A stretch of 64,000 bases of DNA from an uncultured Roseobacter sp. (GTDB taxonomy: Bacteria > Pseudomonadota > Alphaproteobacteria > Rhodobacterales > Rhodobacteraceae), in contig NZ_CANKYM010000003.1 of NCBI RefSeq assembly GCF_947488185.1, positions 570,873-634,872 of the forward strand, given 5' to 3'. Below the pieces are notes generated by a model. That model saw only the letters and a list, made by a program, of their open reading frames with translations, ran no database searches and had not been told where the DNA came from. The position numbers and the translations under genes are program-made. This document shows, piece by piece, positions 25,021-32,915 of this stretch (position 1 is the first letter of the stretch; each line of letters opens with the position of its first letter).

Positions 25021-26841
25021 ATGCCCCTTCCGGCCCATCACAGACAGTTCCTCGCCTCCGTGCACCCGTATGACAGCCTGTCGGATGCCGATCTCGACAC
25101 GTTGGCAAAGGTCTGCGACGCGAAGGATTATGCGCCGGGCGAGACAGTGTTTGCAGTGGGCGACGCTGCCACCAGCCTCTATATCATCGCCGCCGGTGAG
25201 GTCGAAGTCACCGACGAGACCGACGTCCAGATTTCAATCCTTGGTCCACGCAACTCCTTTGGCGAGCGCGCGTTGCTGCGCGGCGAAGACGCAAGCCGCA
25301 CGGCTACGCCAACCGATGACACAACGCTGATCGTGATGCCATCGGACACGCTCTTTGCGCTCATCGACGCCCATACGCCGGTTGCGAAATTCTTTGACCG
25401 ACGACGACCGGCCCGCACCGATCAAACCGATCTCACAACGCTGCCCGTTGGGCAGCTGATGACGCGCGATCCGATGACCTGCGCGCCCGAGACACCGATC
25501 CGCACCGCGGCGGGCCAGATGCACGCCAAGCGCATCTCGTCGATCTGTGTGAGCGACAGTGCGGGTTTTCGTGGTATCGTCACCCTGCGCGACATGAACG
25601 GGCGCGTCATCGCTGAAGGCCATGACCCCACGGCCCCGGTCTCCTCGATCATGACGGAGGACCCGATGACGCTGGACCCCAAAGCGTTGGTCACGGATGT
25701 GCTGCACCTGATGGTCGAGCGCGGGATTGGTCATGTGCCGATTATCGAAGGCGCGGACCTCGTGGGCATTGTGACGCAGACGGATCTGACACGGGCACAA
25801 GCCATGTCCTCGGCCGATCTGGTGGGCCGCGTGGCCAAAGCCTCCGATGCCACCGAGATGGCACGGGCGACGGCAAAAATCCCGGAGTTGCTGGTGCAGC
25901 TGGTCGAGGCGGGCAATCGGCATGAGGTCGTCACGCGGCTGATCACCGATATTGCAGACACCGCGACCCGGCGGCTTTTGGCGCTGGCCGAAGCGGAGCT
26001 TGGGCCGCCGCCGGTGCCCTACCTCTGGCTCGCCTGCGGCAGCCAGGGTCGGCAGGAACAGACAGGCGTTTCGGATCAGGACAATTGCCTGATCTTGTCG
26101 GATGAGATGATGGAGGCGCACCAACCTTACTTCGCCGCCCTGGCAAAATACGTGAGCGACGGGCTCGACACCTGCGGGTATTTCTACTGCCCCGGCGATA
26201 TGATGGCGACCAACCCGCGCTGGTGCCAGCCGCTGCAGGTCTGGAAGGACTACTTCCGTGGCTGGATCGCCACGCCAAACCCCGAAGCACAGATGCTCGC
26301 CTCGGTGATGTTCGACCTGCGCCCCATTGGCGGGGATCACAGCCTTTTCAGTGACTTGCAAGAGGCAACGCTGGCGGCGGCGTCGAAGAACTCGATCTTC
26401 ACTGCGCATATGATCGCCAATTCGCTCAAACACCAGCCGCCGCTGGGACTGCTGCGCGGGCTTGCGACCATCCGCTCGGGCGAGCACCGAAACCAGCTGG
26501 ACCTCAAGCACAACGGTGTCGTGCCCATCGTCGATCTCGGCCGTGTCTATACGCTGCAGGGACACCTCAGCCCGGTGAACACCCGCGCCCGGCTGGAGGC
26601 CGCACAAAGGGCGGGCGTGCTCTCGGCCTCGGGCGGCGCCGACCTGCTGCACGCCTACGACCTGATCGCGACGACGCGGCTCGACCATCAGGCGGCGCAG
26701 ATCAAGGCAGGCAACAAACCGAACAACTATCTCGATCCCGCAACGCTCTCGGATTTCGAACGCAGCCACCTGCGGGACGCCTTCGTGGTCGTGAAGACGA
26801 TGCAATCCGCTGTAGGATCGGGCAAAGGCGCGTTAGGATAG
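25021..26841 (+). CDS. cNMP-binding/CBS/DUF294 nucleotidyltransferase-like signalling protein
   Basis: 606 residues in four parts: a cyclic-nucleotide-binding beta barrel (about 15-120, with SFGERALLRGEDASRTA as the phosphate cassette), a CBS pair (about 143-265, PVGQLMTRDPMTCAPE and VSSIMTEDPMTLDPK), a DUF294 nucleotidyltransferase-like domain (GSQGRQEQTGVSDQDN, about 339-354, carrying the GS-x-GR-x-x and D-x-D residues), and DUF294_C. It lacks a membrane segment. Often next to DUF4212/SSS transporters and a DnaQ-like protein, as here; probably senses nucleotides and regulates transport or metabolism. Activity unproven. Confidence 0.9.
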   Translation: MPLPAHHRQFLASVHPYDSLSDADLDTLAKVCDAKDYAPGETVFAVGDAATSLYIIAAGEVEVTDETDVQISILGPRNSFGERALLRGEDASRTATPTDDTTLIVMPSDTLFALIDAHTPVAKFFDRRRPARTDQTDLTTLPVGQLMTRDPMTCAPETPIRTAAGQMHAKRISSICVSDSAGFRGIVTLRDMNGRVIAEGHDPTAPVSSIMTEDPMTLDPKALVTDVLHLMVERGIGHVPIIEGADLVGIVTQTDLTRAQAMSSADLVGRVAKASDATEMARATAKIPELLVQLVEAGNRHEVVTRLITDIADTATRRLLALAEAELGPPPVPYLWLACGSQGRQEQTGVSDQDNCLILSDEMMEAHQPYFAALAKYVSDGLDTCGYFYCPGDMMATNPRWCQPLQVWKDYFRGWIATPNPEAQMLASVMFDLRPIGGDHSLFSDLQEATLAAASKNSIFTAHMIANSLKHQPPLGLLRGLATIRSGEHRNQLDLKHNGVVPIVDLGRVYTLQGHLSPVNTRARLEAAQRAGVLSASGGADLLHAYDLIATTRLDHQAAQIKAGNKPNNYLDPATLSDFERSHLRDAFVVVKTMQSAVGSGKGALG

Positions 26842-26845
26842 GCCC

Positions 26846-27364
26846 ATGTTTGTCGAACTCATCGCCACTATCTTCGCCGGGATCGCCTGTGCTGGCGTTG
26901 CCATGCTGCTCAATATCATCACCGGTCGGCGCCTGCCGAAGTGGGTGATGCCGGTGGCGGCTGGCGCGGGCATGATCGGCATGACCATCTCGAACGAATA
27001 CACTTGGTTTGGACGTACTGCAGAAAGACTGCCCCAGGGTGTGCAGATCGCCACAACGGTTGAGGAACAAGGCTGGCTACGTCCGTGGACCCAGGTGTGG
27101 CCCTATACCAAACGCTTTGCTGCCGTAGACACGGGCACGGCGCGTAGACACCCGAACCTGCCCGATCAGCGGCTTGCGGATATCTATTTCTTTGGCCGCT
27201 GGTCGCCGGTCAACCAGGCCCCGATGTTGTTTGATTGCAGGCTGTCGCAATCCGCCCTGCTGATTGACGGGGCTGATTTTGCCGCGGATGGCACCGTGTC
27301 CGATGCTGATTGGCAGACAATGCCAGCGGATGATCCGATCCTGACACTGGTGTGCGAGACCTGA
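26846..27364 (+). CDS. Conserved membrane protein of the acetate-use cluster
   Basis: 172 residues. Two N-terminal hydrophobic segments (about 4-22 and 30-47) followed by a soluble domain with ISNEYTWFGRTAERLPQGVQ and WLRPWTQVWPYTKRF. It is four bases from the DUF294 gene and two bases from the exonuclease gene, so it belongs to the same operon. Two cysteines in the soluble part. No assigned function. Confidence 0.75.
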   Translation: MFVELIATIFAGIACAGVAMLLNIITGRRLPKWVMPVAAGAGMIGMTISNEYTWFGRTAERLPQGVQIATTVEEQGWLRPWTQVWPYTKRFAAVDTGTARRHPNLPDQRLADIYFFGRWSPVNQAPMLFDCRLSQSALLIDGADFAADGTVSDADWQTMPADDPILTLVCET

Positions 27365-27365
27365 G

Positions 27366-28778
27366 ATGTTCACCAACCTCTCCTTGCGCTTTCGCGTCTT
27401 TCTCTTCTTCTGCCTCGTGGCATTTGTGAGTGCGGCGCTGGCGGCGGGGGCGCTGGCCTTCGGGTGGTCGCGGGGTGAAGCGGGCTTGCCCGCGGCGCCC
27501 TTTCTCACCGCATTCATTGCCTTCACCTTTCTGAATACCGGCTTCGCGCTCGGCATCTGGCTGCTGTTCGACGAGAATATGGCCAAACCCATCACGCGCC
27601 TCTCTGCCGATCTGCGCTTGCGCGCGCATTCCGGTGTCGACTGTGCCGTCGATACCGAAGCGGCGCGCTATCTCGGCGATCTGGCGCCCGCCGCCAGCGC
27701 GCTGTCGGAGACGATGAGCAGCTCGGTCATGGACACTGCCGCCGAGGTCGCGCGCGAGACGGAGCGGCTTAAAGCGGAGAGCGCGCGGCTCACCGCGCTG
27801 CTCACCGAAATCCCGATTGCAACGATCCTGCTCAATCCGGCACGGGAAATCGTGCTCTATGATGCACAGGCTGCTGACGTGCTGTCACAGATTGCACCGC
27901 CGCGCTTGAAAGCACCGCTCGCCGACTACTTCGACCTCGGCCCGCTGCATGAGGCGATGGATACTTTGTCGAAAGGGGCGGGAGAGGTAACTTTTACACT
28001 GCAGGACACCGCTGGAAATGGCGATTTCAACGCAAGGCTGAAAGCCCTGGGCGGCGATGGTCATATGCTCTGTCTGGACGTAAAGACGGTGAAAAGCCCA
28101 TCGATAGACCCGCGTCCGCTGGTGTTTGATTTTGATCTGATGAATGCGTCCGAGACAAAAGAGATCAAGGAAATGCCGCTGCGCGACCTTTGCTTCGTGC
28201 CTTTTGATACCGAGACAACCGGTCTGTCGGTCGAAAAGGATGCGATCGTTCAGCTGGGCGCCGTACGGGTGCTGAATGGTCGGATTGTCGAGGGTGAAGT
28301 GCTGGATACCTATGTCAATCCCGGCCGTGCCATCCCGCCCGCCTCAACGAAGATTCACGGTGTGACTGATGCCGATGTCGCAGCAGCGCCCGACATCGGC
28401 ACGGCTGGTCGCAGCTTTCACCACTTCGCCCGAGATGCCGTTCTCGTCGCGCATAACGCGCCTTTCGACATAGGTTTGTTGCGCAGGTTCCAATCCGACA
28501 TGGAAGTGGAGTGGAACCATCCGGTATTGGACACCGTGCTCCTGTCTGCCGTGGTCTTCGGCACCAATGAGGAGCACTCCCTCGATGCGCTTTGCGACCG
28601 TCTGGCGGTGACCTTGCCAGCGCATCTACGTCATACCGCGCTCGGTGATGCTCAAGCGACTGCGCAAGCCTTGGTCAAGCTTTTGCCACTGCTTGAGGGC
28701 AAAGGTGTTCGCACGTTTGGCAACCTGCTGGAGGCCACTCAAAAACACGGGCGCTTGCTACAGGACATGAATGGCTAG
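27366..28778 (+). CDS. Membrane-anchored DnaQ-like 3'-5' exonuclease
   Basis: 470 residues. Two membrane helices at about 8-32 and 40-65 are followed by a helical linker, a PAS-like sensor region (about 140-245, ITEIPIATILLNPAREIVLY) and a C-terminal DEDDh exonuclease domain: FDTETTGLSVEKDAIVQLGA (about 280), LVAHNAPFDIGLLRRF and RHTALGDAQATA. The DEDDh residues are all present. A polymerase proofreading role is unlikely given the membrane anchor; degradation of a small nucleotide or RNA signal linked to the DUF294 protein is a guess. Last gene of the acs cluster. Confidence 0.85.
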   Translation: MFTNLSLRFRVFLFFCLVAFVSAALAAGALAFGWSRGEAGLPAAPFLTAFIAFTFLNTGFALGIWLLFDENMAKPITRLSADLRLRAHSGVDCAVDTEAARYLGDLAPAASALSETMSSSVMDTAAEVARETERLKAESARLTALLTEIPIATILLNPAREIVLYDAQAADVLSQIAPPRLKAPLADYFDLGPLHEAMDTLSKGAGEVTFTLQDTAGNGDFNARLKALGGDGHMLCLDVKTVKSPSIDPRPLVFDFDLMNASETKEIKEMPLRDLCFVPFDTETTGLSVEKDAIVQLGAVRVLNGRIVEGEVLDTYVNPGRAIPPASTKIHGVTDADVAAAPDIGTAGRSFHHFARDAVLVAHNAPFDIGLLRRFQSDMEVEWNHPVLDTVLLSAVVFGTNEEHSLDALCDRLAVTLPAHLRHTALGDAQATAQALVKLLPLLEGKGVRTFGNLLEATQKHGRLLQDMNG

Positions 28779-28937
28779 TTACCGTTCCGGAGGCGGTAAG
28801 TGTCGCGTCTGACATCTGGCGACCAATCTGGCTGGAGAGAAAACCGGCTCTTCCGAAAGCATGACCCTCAGTCCTGACGTATACCAGAGAGCGGTACCTT
28901 GAAGAGATAGGGGGGCCACTGGCCCCCCAGGTTGGCT

Positions 28938-29702
28938 CTACTTAATTCTTCCGGGCAAGCTCAGATCGCCAGAGGCGACATCGAAAACATCCACGACGCA
29001 GAGCAGAGGTGAATGAATGTTCGCATTCACGCGCAAGGCGGATGTCACGCCGTCGTAGGCGACGCCTGCCAATTCGACATCGCTTCGAAAGCCGACGTTG
29101 ATCGCAATCTCTGGTCCATCAAAAAGCGGTGTGAACCCCGGACTGTCAAGGAAGATCGGAAAGCCTGGCCAAGTCGCCGGGAGTTGGGGGGTCTCCCCCT
29201 CGGGAATATCGCGCACTGCAAGCGCGCCTACGCCGCATGCCTCGGTCGGTGTCAGAACCACCCAATGACTGTGCCAGATCACGCCGTCATTGGTCGGATC
29301 GCCATCGTTGTTTTCATCATAGAGCGGCGTGTCGTCAAAGTCCGGGTGGCTGGTTGCCGCCAGCGCGAGAATTCCGGTGCCGCTTTCGAAACCGACGGCG
29401 GAAGGATCCAGTGATGTGGGCCAGACATAGGACAACACGGTCGAACCGCCCACTTCACCAATGGGGTTAGGGACATCGGCGCCCGCCATGCCGTTTGTGG
29501 TCATATGGAACGTGACGACATTGCCGGTGCGGTGCGCATGTGCCGCCAGAATGTCAAATGAGGCAACCTTTGTGCCATCTGCATCTGAGAGAACGGCGCC
29601 TTTCTGGGTGACTGCGTGCCCGTAATCGTGATTGCCCGCCGCGAAGGCTGTCGCGCCGAGAAGGACAATACCCGCAGAGAGGGCAAAGAGAGTTTTGGTC
29701 AT
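28938..29702 (-). CDS. Exported hypothetical protein under MarR-type control
   Basis: 254 residues from ATG 29702 (AGGATACGAC upstream). A signal peptide (KTLFALSAGIVLLGATAFAA) leads to a mature domain with beta-rich segments and a calcium-loop-like DENNDGDPTNDG around residue 135, plus two cysteines (EACG and LLCV). Just after the signal peptide it has GNHDYGH. The family is unknown to me. A large inverted repeat upstream (29722-29778) separates it from a divergent MarR gene, which probably represses it. A perfect GGGGGGCC/GGCCCCCC hairpin lies 10-25 bases past the stop. Confidence 0.75.
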   Translation of the reverse strand: MTKTLFALSAGIVLLGATAFAAGNHDYGHAVTQKGAVLSDADGTKVASFDILAAHAHRTGNVVTFHMTTNGMAGADVPNPIGEVGGSTVLSYVWPTSLDPSAVGFESGTGILALAATSHPDFDDTPLYDENNDGDPTNDGVIWHSHWVVLTPTEACGVGALAVRDIPEGETPQLPATWPGFPIFLDSPGFTPLFDGPEIAINVGFRSDVELAGVAYDGVTSALRVNANIHSPLLCVVDVFDVASGDLSLPGRIK

Positions 29703-29721
29703 GTCGTATCCTTTTAGGTGA

Positions 29722-29778
29722 TTTCGACTCACTAATAATATCGAGTCGAAACTATTGCAATAGTAATTTCGACTCGAT
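29722..29778. promoter_or_regulatory. Three-half-site operator between exported protein and MarR genes
   Basis: TTTCGACTC (29722-29730), ATCGAGTCGAAA (29740-29751) and TTTCGACTCGAT (29767-29778) are copies of one half-site in alternating orientation, giving nested dyads around an AT-rich core; CTATTGCAATAG (29752-29763) is itself palindromic. The arrangement is typical of MarR autoregulation of a divergent promoter pair. Confidence 0.7.
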
Positions 29779-29789
29779 ACATTTCGTCC

Positions 29790-30332
29790 ATGGCAACAGA
29801 TACGCATATCCGTGAACTGATAAATCGACTTGCAAGGTTGGATGCGGCCGCTGGCTGGGCAGGGGATTTGAACCCCTCTCAGCGCGCCGTACTCGGCTAT
29901 CTTTGTCGGGCCAACCGATTTTCCAGAAGCCCGTCGCATGTGGCGGATTATCTTGGAACAACTCGGGGAACGACAACCCAATCCCTGAAATCCCTACTCC
30001 AGAAAGGGTACGTGAAGGAGCATCGTTCAGAGCATGACAGACGGGTTATCAGCTATGAATTGACGCAAGCGGGACGCATAGCGGCGGAGCGCCCTGCGCC
30101 GTTGCAAAGTGCAGTGTCTGCGCTCGGCAGGGACGATCAAAACGCCTTGCAAAGCTTGCTGCGCAACGCGCTTCAAAATGCGCTCGCTGAAAATGAGGGC
30201 CGCGAATTCGGTCTGTGCAAAACCTGCATTCATCATCGAAACGTTGAAGGTGTTCCCTTTTGCGCATTGCTGGACGTGACGCTGTCACCTGATGAAGGAA
30301 ATCAGATCTGTCATGAACAGGAGAGCGTATGA
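29790..30332 (+). CDS. MarR family regulator with C-terminal cysteine cluster
   Basis: 180 residues. A MarR winged helix at about 20-105 (LNPSQRAVLGYLCRAN, SPSHVADYLGTTRGTTTQSL, HDRRVISYELTQAGR). The last 50 residues carry CKTC, C and C (LCKTCIHHRN, VPFCALLD, NQICHE), which could bind a metal or an iron-sulfur cluster. It overlaps the MOSC gene by ATGA. Divergent from the exported protein gene across a clear operator. Redox or metal sensing is inferred from the cysteines. Confidence 0.85.
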   Translation: MATDTHIRELINRLARLDAAAGWAGDLNPSQRAVLGYLCRANRFSRSPSHVADYLGTTRGTTTQSLKSLLQKGYVKEHRSEHDRRVISYELTQAGRIAAERPAPLQSAVSALGRDDQNALQSLLRNALQNALAENEGREFGLCKTCIHHRNVEGVPFCALLDVTLSPDEGNQICHEQESV

Positions 30333-31021
30333 CCGCGGCATTCCTGACATCCCGGATAAACGGGCTTTTCGTTGGCCAGATACAAAATCGCTGGGAGGGC
30401 CGGGAGCCCTCGGCGATTGGCAAAACGGCGGTGGCCGGCCCCTTGCTGATCGACGAAAACGGATTTGTTGAGGATGCGCAGGCCGATCTCAAGAACCACG
30501 GCGGATGTGACAAGGCGATCCACCACTATGCTTCGGACCATTACGCATCATGGATAGCAGAAGGAGAGATTCCGGTGAGGACGATCCCGGCTGCATTCGG
30601 CGAAAACGTCACCACGTCCGGCATGACCGAAGATATGCTATGTGTCGGAGATATCCTGCGTTTCGGAACGGCTGTCGTTCAGATCAGTCAAGGGCGACAG
30701 CCTTGCTGGAAGGTGTCCGAGCATACGCAGAACAGCCGTATGGCCTATCTGTTCCAGAAGACAGGGCGGACGGGCTGGTACTACCGGGTTTTAGAGAATG
30801 GCCGAGTGGCGGTGGGTGACGAGGTGCAGCTCATCGAGCGCCGACAGCCCGACTGGTCGGTCAGGCGCGTTACGGCTGCGCGCCTCACGCGGCGTATTTC
30901 CGAGGAGGATGCGGCGGAGCTGGCGATGGTGCCTGAACTCGCCGAGGGCTGGCGTGTTGCATTCTCCAGAATGGCATCCGGAGATCGGACCGAAGACACC
31001 AGCCGACGGCTGGAAGGCTGA
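30329..31021 (+). CDS. MOSC domain protein, YiiM-like
   Basis: 230 residues: a MOSC domain (about 35-165: LKNHGGCDKAIHHYASDHY, FGENVTTSGMTEDMLCVGDI) with the molybdenum-cofactor cysteine in GRQPCWKVSEHTQN, followed by the three-helix 3-alpha domain typical of YiiM. YiiM reduces N-hydroxylated bases such as 6-N-hydroxylaminopurine. The start overlaps the MarR stop, so the pair is one operon. Confidence 0.88.
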   Translation: MTAAFLTSRINGLFVGQIQNRWEGREPSAIGKTAVAGPLLIDENGFVEDAQADLKNHGGCDKAIHHYASDHYASWIAEGEIPVRTIPAAFGENVTTSGMTEDMLCVGDILRFGTAVVQISQGRQPCWKVSEHTQNSRMAYLFQKTGRTGWYYRVLENGRVAVGDEVQLIERRQPDWSVRRVTAARLTRRISEEDAAELAMVPELAEGWRVAFSRMASGDRTEDTSRRLEG

Positions 31022-31137
31022 AACTACAGGCGAGTTTTCTCAAGCTGCTGCCGAGCAACAAATGGGTAAGACGGGTCATATCTGTCTTACTTCCATACGT
31101 CCGGTGCCTTGCTGAAAGGCGATCACGAAAAGCATTG

Positions 31138-31168
31138 CGGCCAAATGTCTGCCTTGAGCATTTGGCCG
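31138..31168 (-). terminator. Hairpin, probable terminator after tRNA-Gly
   Basis: CGGCCAAATG (31138-31147) pairs perfectly with CATTTGGCCG (31159-31168). On the minus strand it is followed within six bases by CTTTT. It is about 110 bases beyond the tRNA-Gly 3' end. The rest of 31022-31277 shows no gene. Confidence 0.5.
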
Positions 31169-31277
31169 ACCAAAAGGATCACATATTCCGATTGTGAACG
31201 GCTGCTGATCAAATAGCCGAAACCCAACGGAAGACAGGTCTCTCTTTTTGACGTGATTCTTCGTGATTGGTCCCCAT

Positions 31278-31352
31278 TGGAGCGGGCGAGGCGATTCGAA
31301 CGCCCGACCCTAACCTTGGCAAGGTTATGCTCTACCCCTGAGCTACGCCCGC
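31278..31352 (-). tRNA. tRNA-Gly (GCC)
   Basis: On the minus strand, GCGGGCG pairs with CGCCCGC, followed by T and an encoded CCA. The anticodon loop CTTGCCAAG gives GCC, reading GGC and GGT. D and T arms are regular (AGCTCAGGGGTAGAGC; GTTCGAATC). 75 bases with CCA. Confidence 0.96.
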
Positions 31353-31467
31353 ATCCTTGGGTGAGGCGTGAGATACCTCTGCTGTTCGGTGCCTGCAAGA
31401 GAAAACCGCGCCCCAAAGCAAAAAAATTTCTGTTTTTCCGCTGTGCAAAACGTGTTTCGCAAAGCAG

Positions 31468-31848
31468 TCAAACAGTTTTCTGAATCAAGTCCCACCGATT
31501 GCCAAACGGGTCGCGAAAGACGGCCACGGTGCCGTAGATTTCGGTGCGCGGCTCTTCTTCGAAAACGATGCCATGTGTCTTGAGATGTGCGTGGTCTCGC
31601 GCAAAGTCATCGGTTTCCAGGAACAGCCAGACGCGACCACCACCCTGATTTCCGATCATCGCCCGCTGTGTCGCGCCGTCCGCTTGCGCCAGTACGACAG
31701 AGAGCGCAGCACCGGGGGCACGCACCTCCACCCAGCGTTTGCGGCCCTGCGGGATGTCGGCAATCAGATCAAAACCGAGCACGCCGCAGAAAAACGCAAG
31801 GCCCGCGTCATAGTCAGGGACGATGATGGAAAAGGAAGATATTTTCAT
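31468..31848 (-). CDS. VOC (glyoxalase/bleomycin resistance) family protein
   Basis: 126 residues from ATG 31848 (a TTG six bases upstream is less likely). One VOC unit: KISSFSIIVPDYDAGLAFFC, VLGFDLIADIPQGRKRWVEV, and the closing FRDPFGNRWDLIQ with a typical metal-site region. Such proteins are dimeric metalloenzymes or binding proteins; the substrate is unknown. Confidence 0.85.
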   Translation of the reverse strand: MKISSFSIIVPDYDAGLAFFCGVLGFDLIADIPQGRKRWVEVRAPGAALSVVLAQADGATQRAMIGNQGGGRVWLFLETDDFARDHAHLKTHGIVFEEEPRTEIYGTVAVFRDPFGNRWDLIQKTV

Positions 31849-31887
31849 AGGCAAGCTGTGTCATGGAAATTGTTGGTAGGGCAAGAT

Positions 31888-32040
31888 ATGGCTGACAGCA
31901 GAATTTTTGGCAGAGCGATCATCAACCTGAGTTCGCGCAATGCCATGTCCGCGAATCATGAGATGTACGCTCGTGCCGCAGTCGAAAGCAGCTTGATTGA
32001 CGCTGCATTAGGCAGTCAAACAGGAGAGCCACCCCGATAG
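31888..32040 (+). CDS. Possible small protein
   Basis: 50 codons starting MADSRIFGRAIINLSSRNAM, in the gap before the VPLPA-CTERM gene. A weak AGGGCAAG precedes the ATG. No family. The rest of 31849-32205 is noncoding. Confidence 0.3.
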   Translation: MADSRIFGRAIINLSSRNAMSANHEMYARAAVESSLIDAALGSQTGEPPR

Positions 32041-32127
32041 TTTCCACTGTTGGTAGTGAAACATCCTCAATTGCGGCAAAAAAAAGCGTTTTCAACCTTT
32101 TTTTCCATGTAACTGGCCGAGGTTTTG

Positions 32128-32141
32128 TTACGTTGACGTAA
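32128..32141. promoter_or_regulatory. Palindrome TTACGT-TG-ACGTAA upstream of the VPLPA gene
   Basis: A perfect 6-base dyad with a two-base centre, 65 bases before the ATG of the VPLPA-CTERM protein, in otherwise unremarkable DNA. Its position fits an operator near the promoter. A weak GGCG/CGCC stem followed by TTTTT comes right after it (about 32143-32163). Confidence 0.4.
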
Positions 32142-32205
32142 GGGCGTCTGTTTCGCGCCTTTTTGGGGATTGCTGCTTTAGCGGCATGGGGTTTGGAGAA
32201 TTGAA

Positions 32206-32802
32206 ATGAATTGGATTTTTAGAGTAGCGGCGGTCGGATTTGTCGCGCTCGGATTAAGTGTTGGCACATCCAGTGCGGCGGTTATTGAAGGCTGTGGAGG
32301 CAAGAGTTTTTCCGCAACACAGGCTGGCATGGATCTTTCCGTTGCTGACGCCGGATCGATCTGCGGAAATCTTGGCGGATCACAGGGCAACTCAACCGGA
32401 AACAACAGTCCGATTTCGGCCGCTGGATGGATTTCCGGGGCAGAAGTGCAGGGGGATAATCCTGACGGCGCGAGCGGTCAGGGAAACGGCAACCTTGGAT
32501 TGACTGTGAGCGTGGCCAGCAACACCTGGTCGATTATCAACCCAAACAACTACGCGACAGTGGGCATTTCCGTGAAGCACGGGAACGGATTTGCATTCTA
32601 CAACCTCGATCTGACCAAGGCTCTGTCCGGGACGTGGTTCACATATGACAATGCAAATTCCGGCGCCGGAAGTGCATTCTCGCACATCAACGCTTGGTAC
32701 ATGGGCGATCCGACTACGCCGGTTCCGTTGCCAGCTGCCGCTTGGATGCTGATCGCCGGTCTTGGTGGTCTCGGCGCGATGCGTCGTTTCCGTAAAACCT
32801 GA
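32206..32802 (+). CDS. VPLPA-CTERM sorted extracellular protein
   Basis: 198 residues. A signal peptide (about 1-25, SVGTSSAA), a Gly/Ser/Asn-rich middle, and a C-terminal sorting signal: VPLPAAAWMLIAGLGGLGAM then RRFRKT. This is the motif-helix-basic tail read by an exosortase, which is not in the window. The middle has two cysteines (EGCGGKS and SICGN). GGAG precedes the ATG. Probably a surface or biofilm matrix protein (family inference). Confidence 0.85.
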   Translation: MNWIFRVAAVGFVALGLSVGTSSAAVIEGCGGKSFSATQAGMDLSVADAGSICGNLGGSQGNSTGNNSPISAAGWISGAEVQGDNPDGASGQGNGNLGLTVSVASNTWSIINPNNYATVGISVKHGNGFAFYNLDLTKALSGTWFTYDNANSGAGSAFSHINAWYMGDPTTPVPLPAAAWMLIAGLGGLGAMRRFRKT

Positions 32803-32823
32803 TTTCAATACATCATGAATGAC

Positions 32824-32850
32824 AAAAGGCCCCTGTGTGGGGCCTTTTTC
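32824..32850 (+). terminator. Intrinsic terminator of the VPLPA gene
   Basis: AAAAGGCCCC and GGGGCCTTTTT pair around TGTGT, with the T-run on the plus strand, 22 bases after the stop codon. Confidence 0.85.
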
Positions 32851-32860
32851 GCGAAGGAGA

Positions 32861-32892
32861 AACACCCCGCCTTTCCAACAAGGCGGGGTGTT
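32861..32892 (-). terminator. Hairpin terminator of pyc
   Basis: AACACCCCGCCTT (32861-32873) pairs with AAGGCGGGGTGTT (32880-32892), a 13-base stem, 24 bases beyond the pyc stop on the minus strand. Read on that strand it ends in GTGTTTCTCC, a short T-run. Confidence 0.75.
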
Positions 32893-32915
32893 TCATTTCC
32901 ATTGGAAAGTCTCGG

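Noticed and set aside
25234..26805. 523-codon ORF opposite the DUF294 gene
   Set aside because: Antisense shadow; no family features.
31573..31887. N-terminal extension of the small ORF ending at 32040
   Set aside because: It overlaps the VOC gene antisense; only the part from ATG 31888 is plausible.
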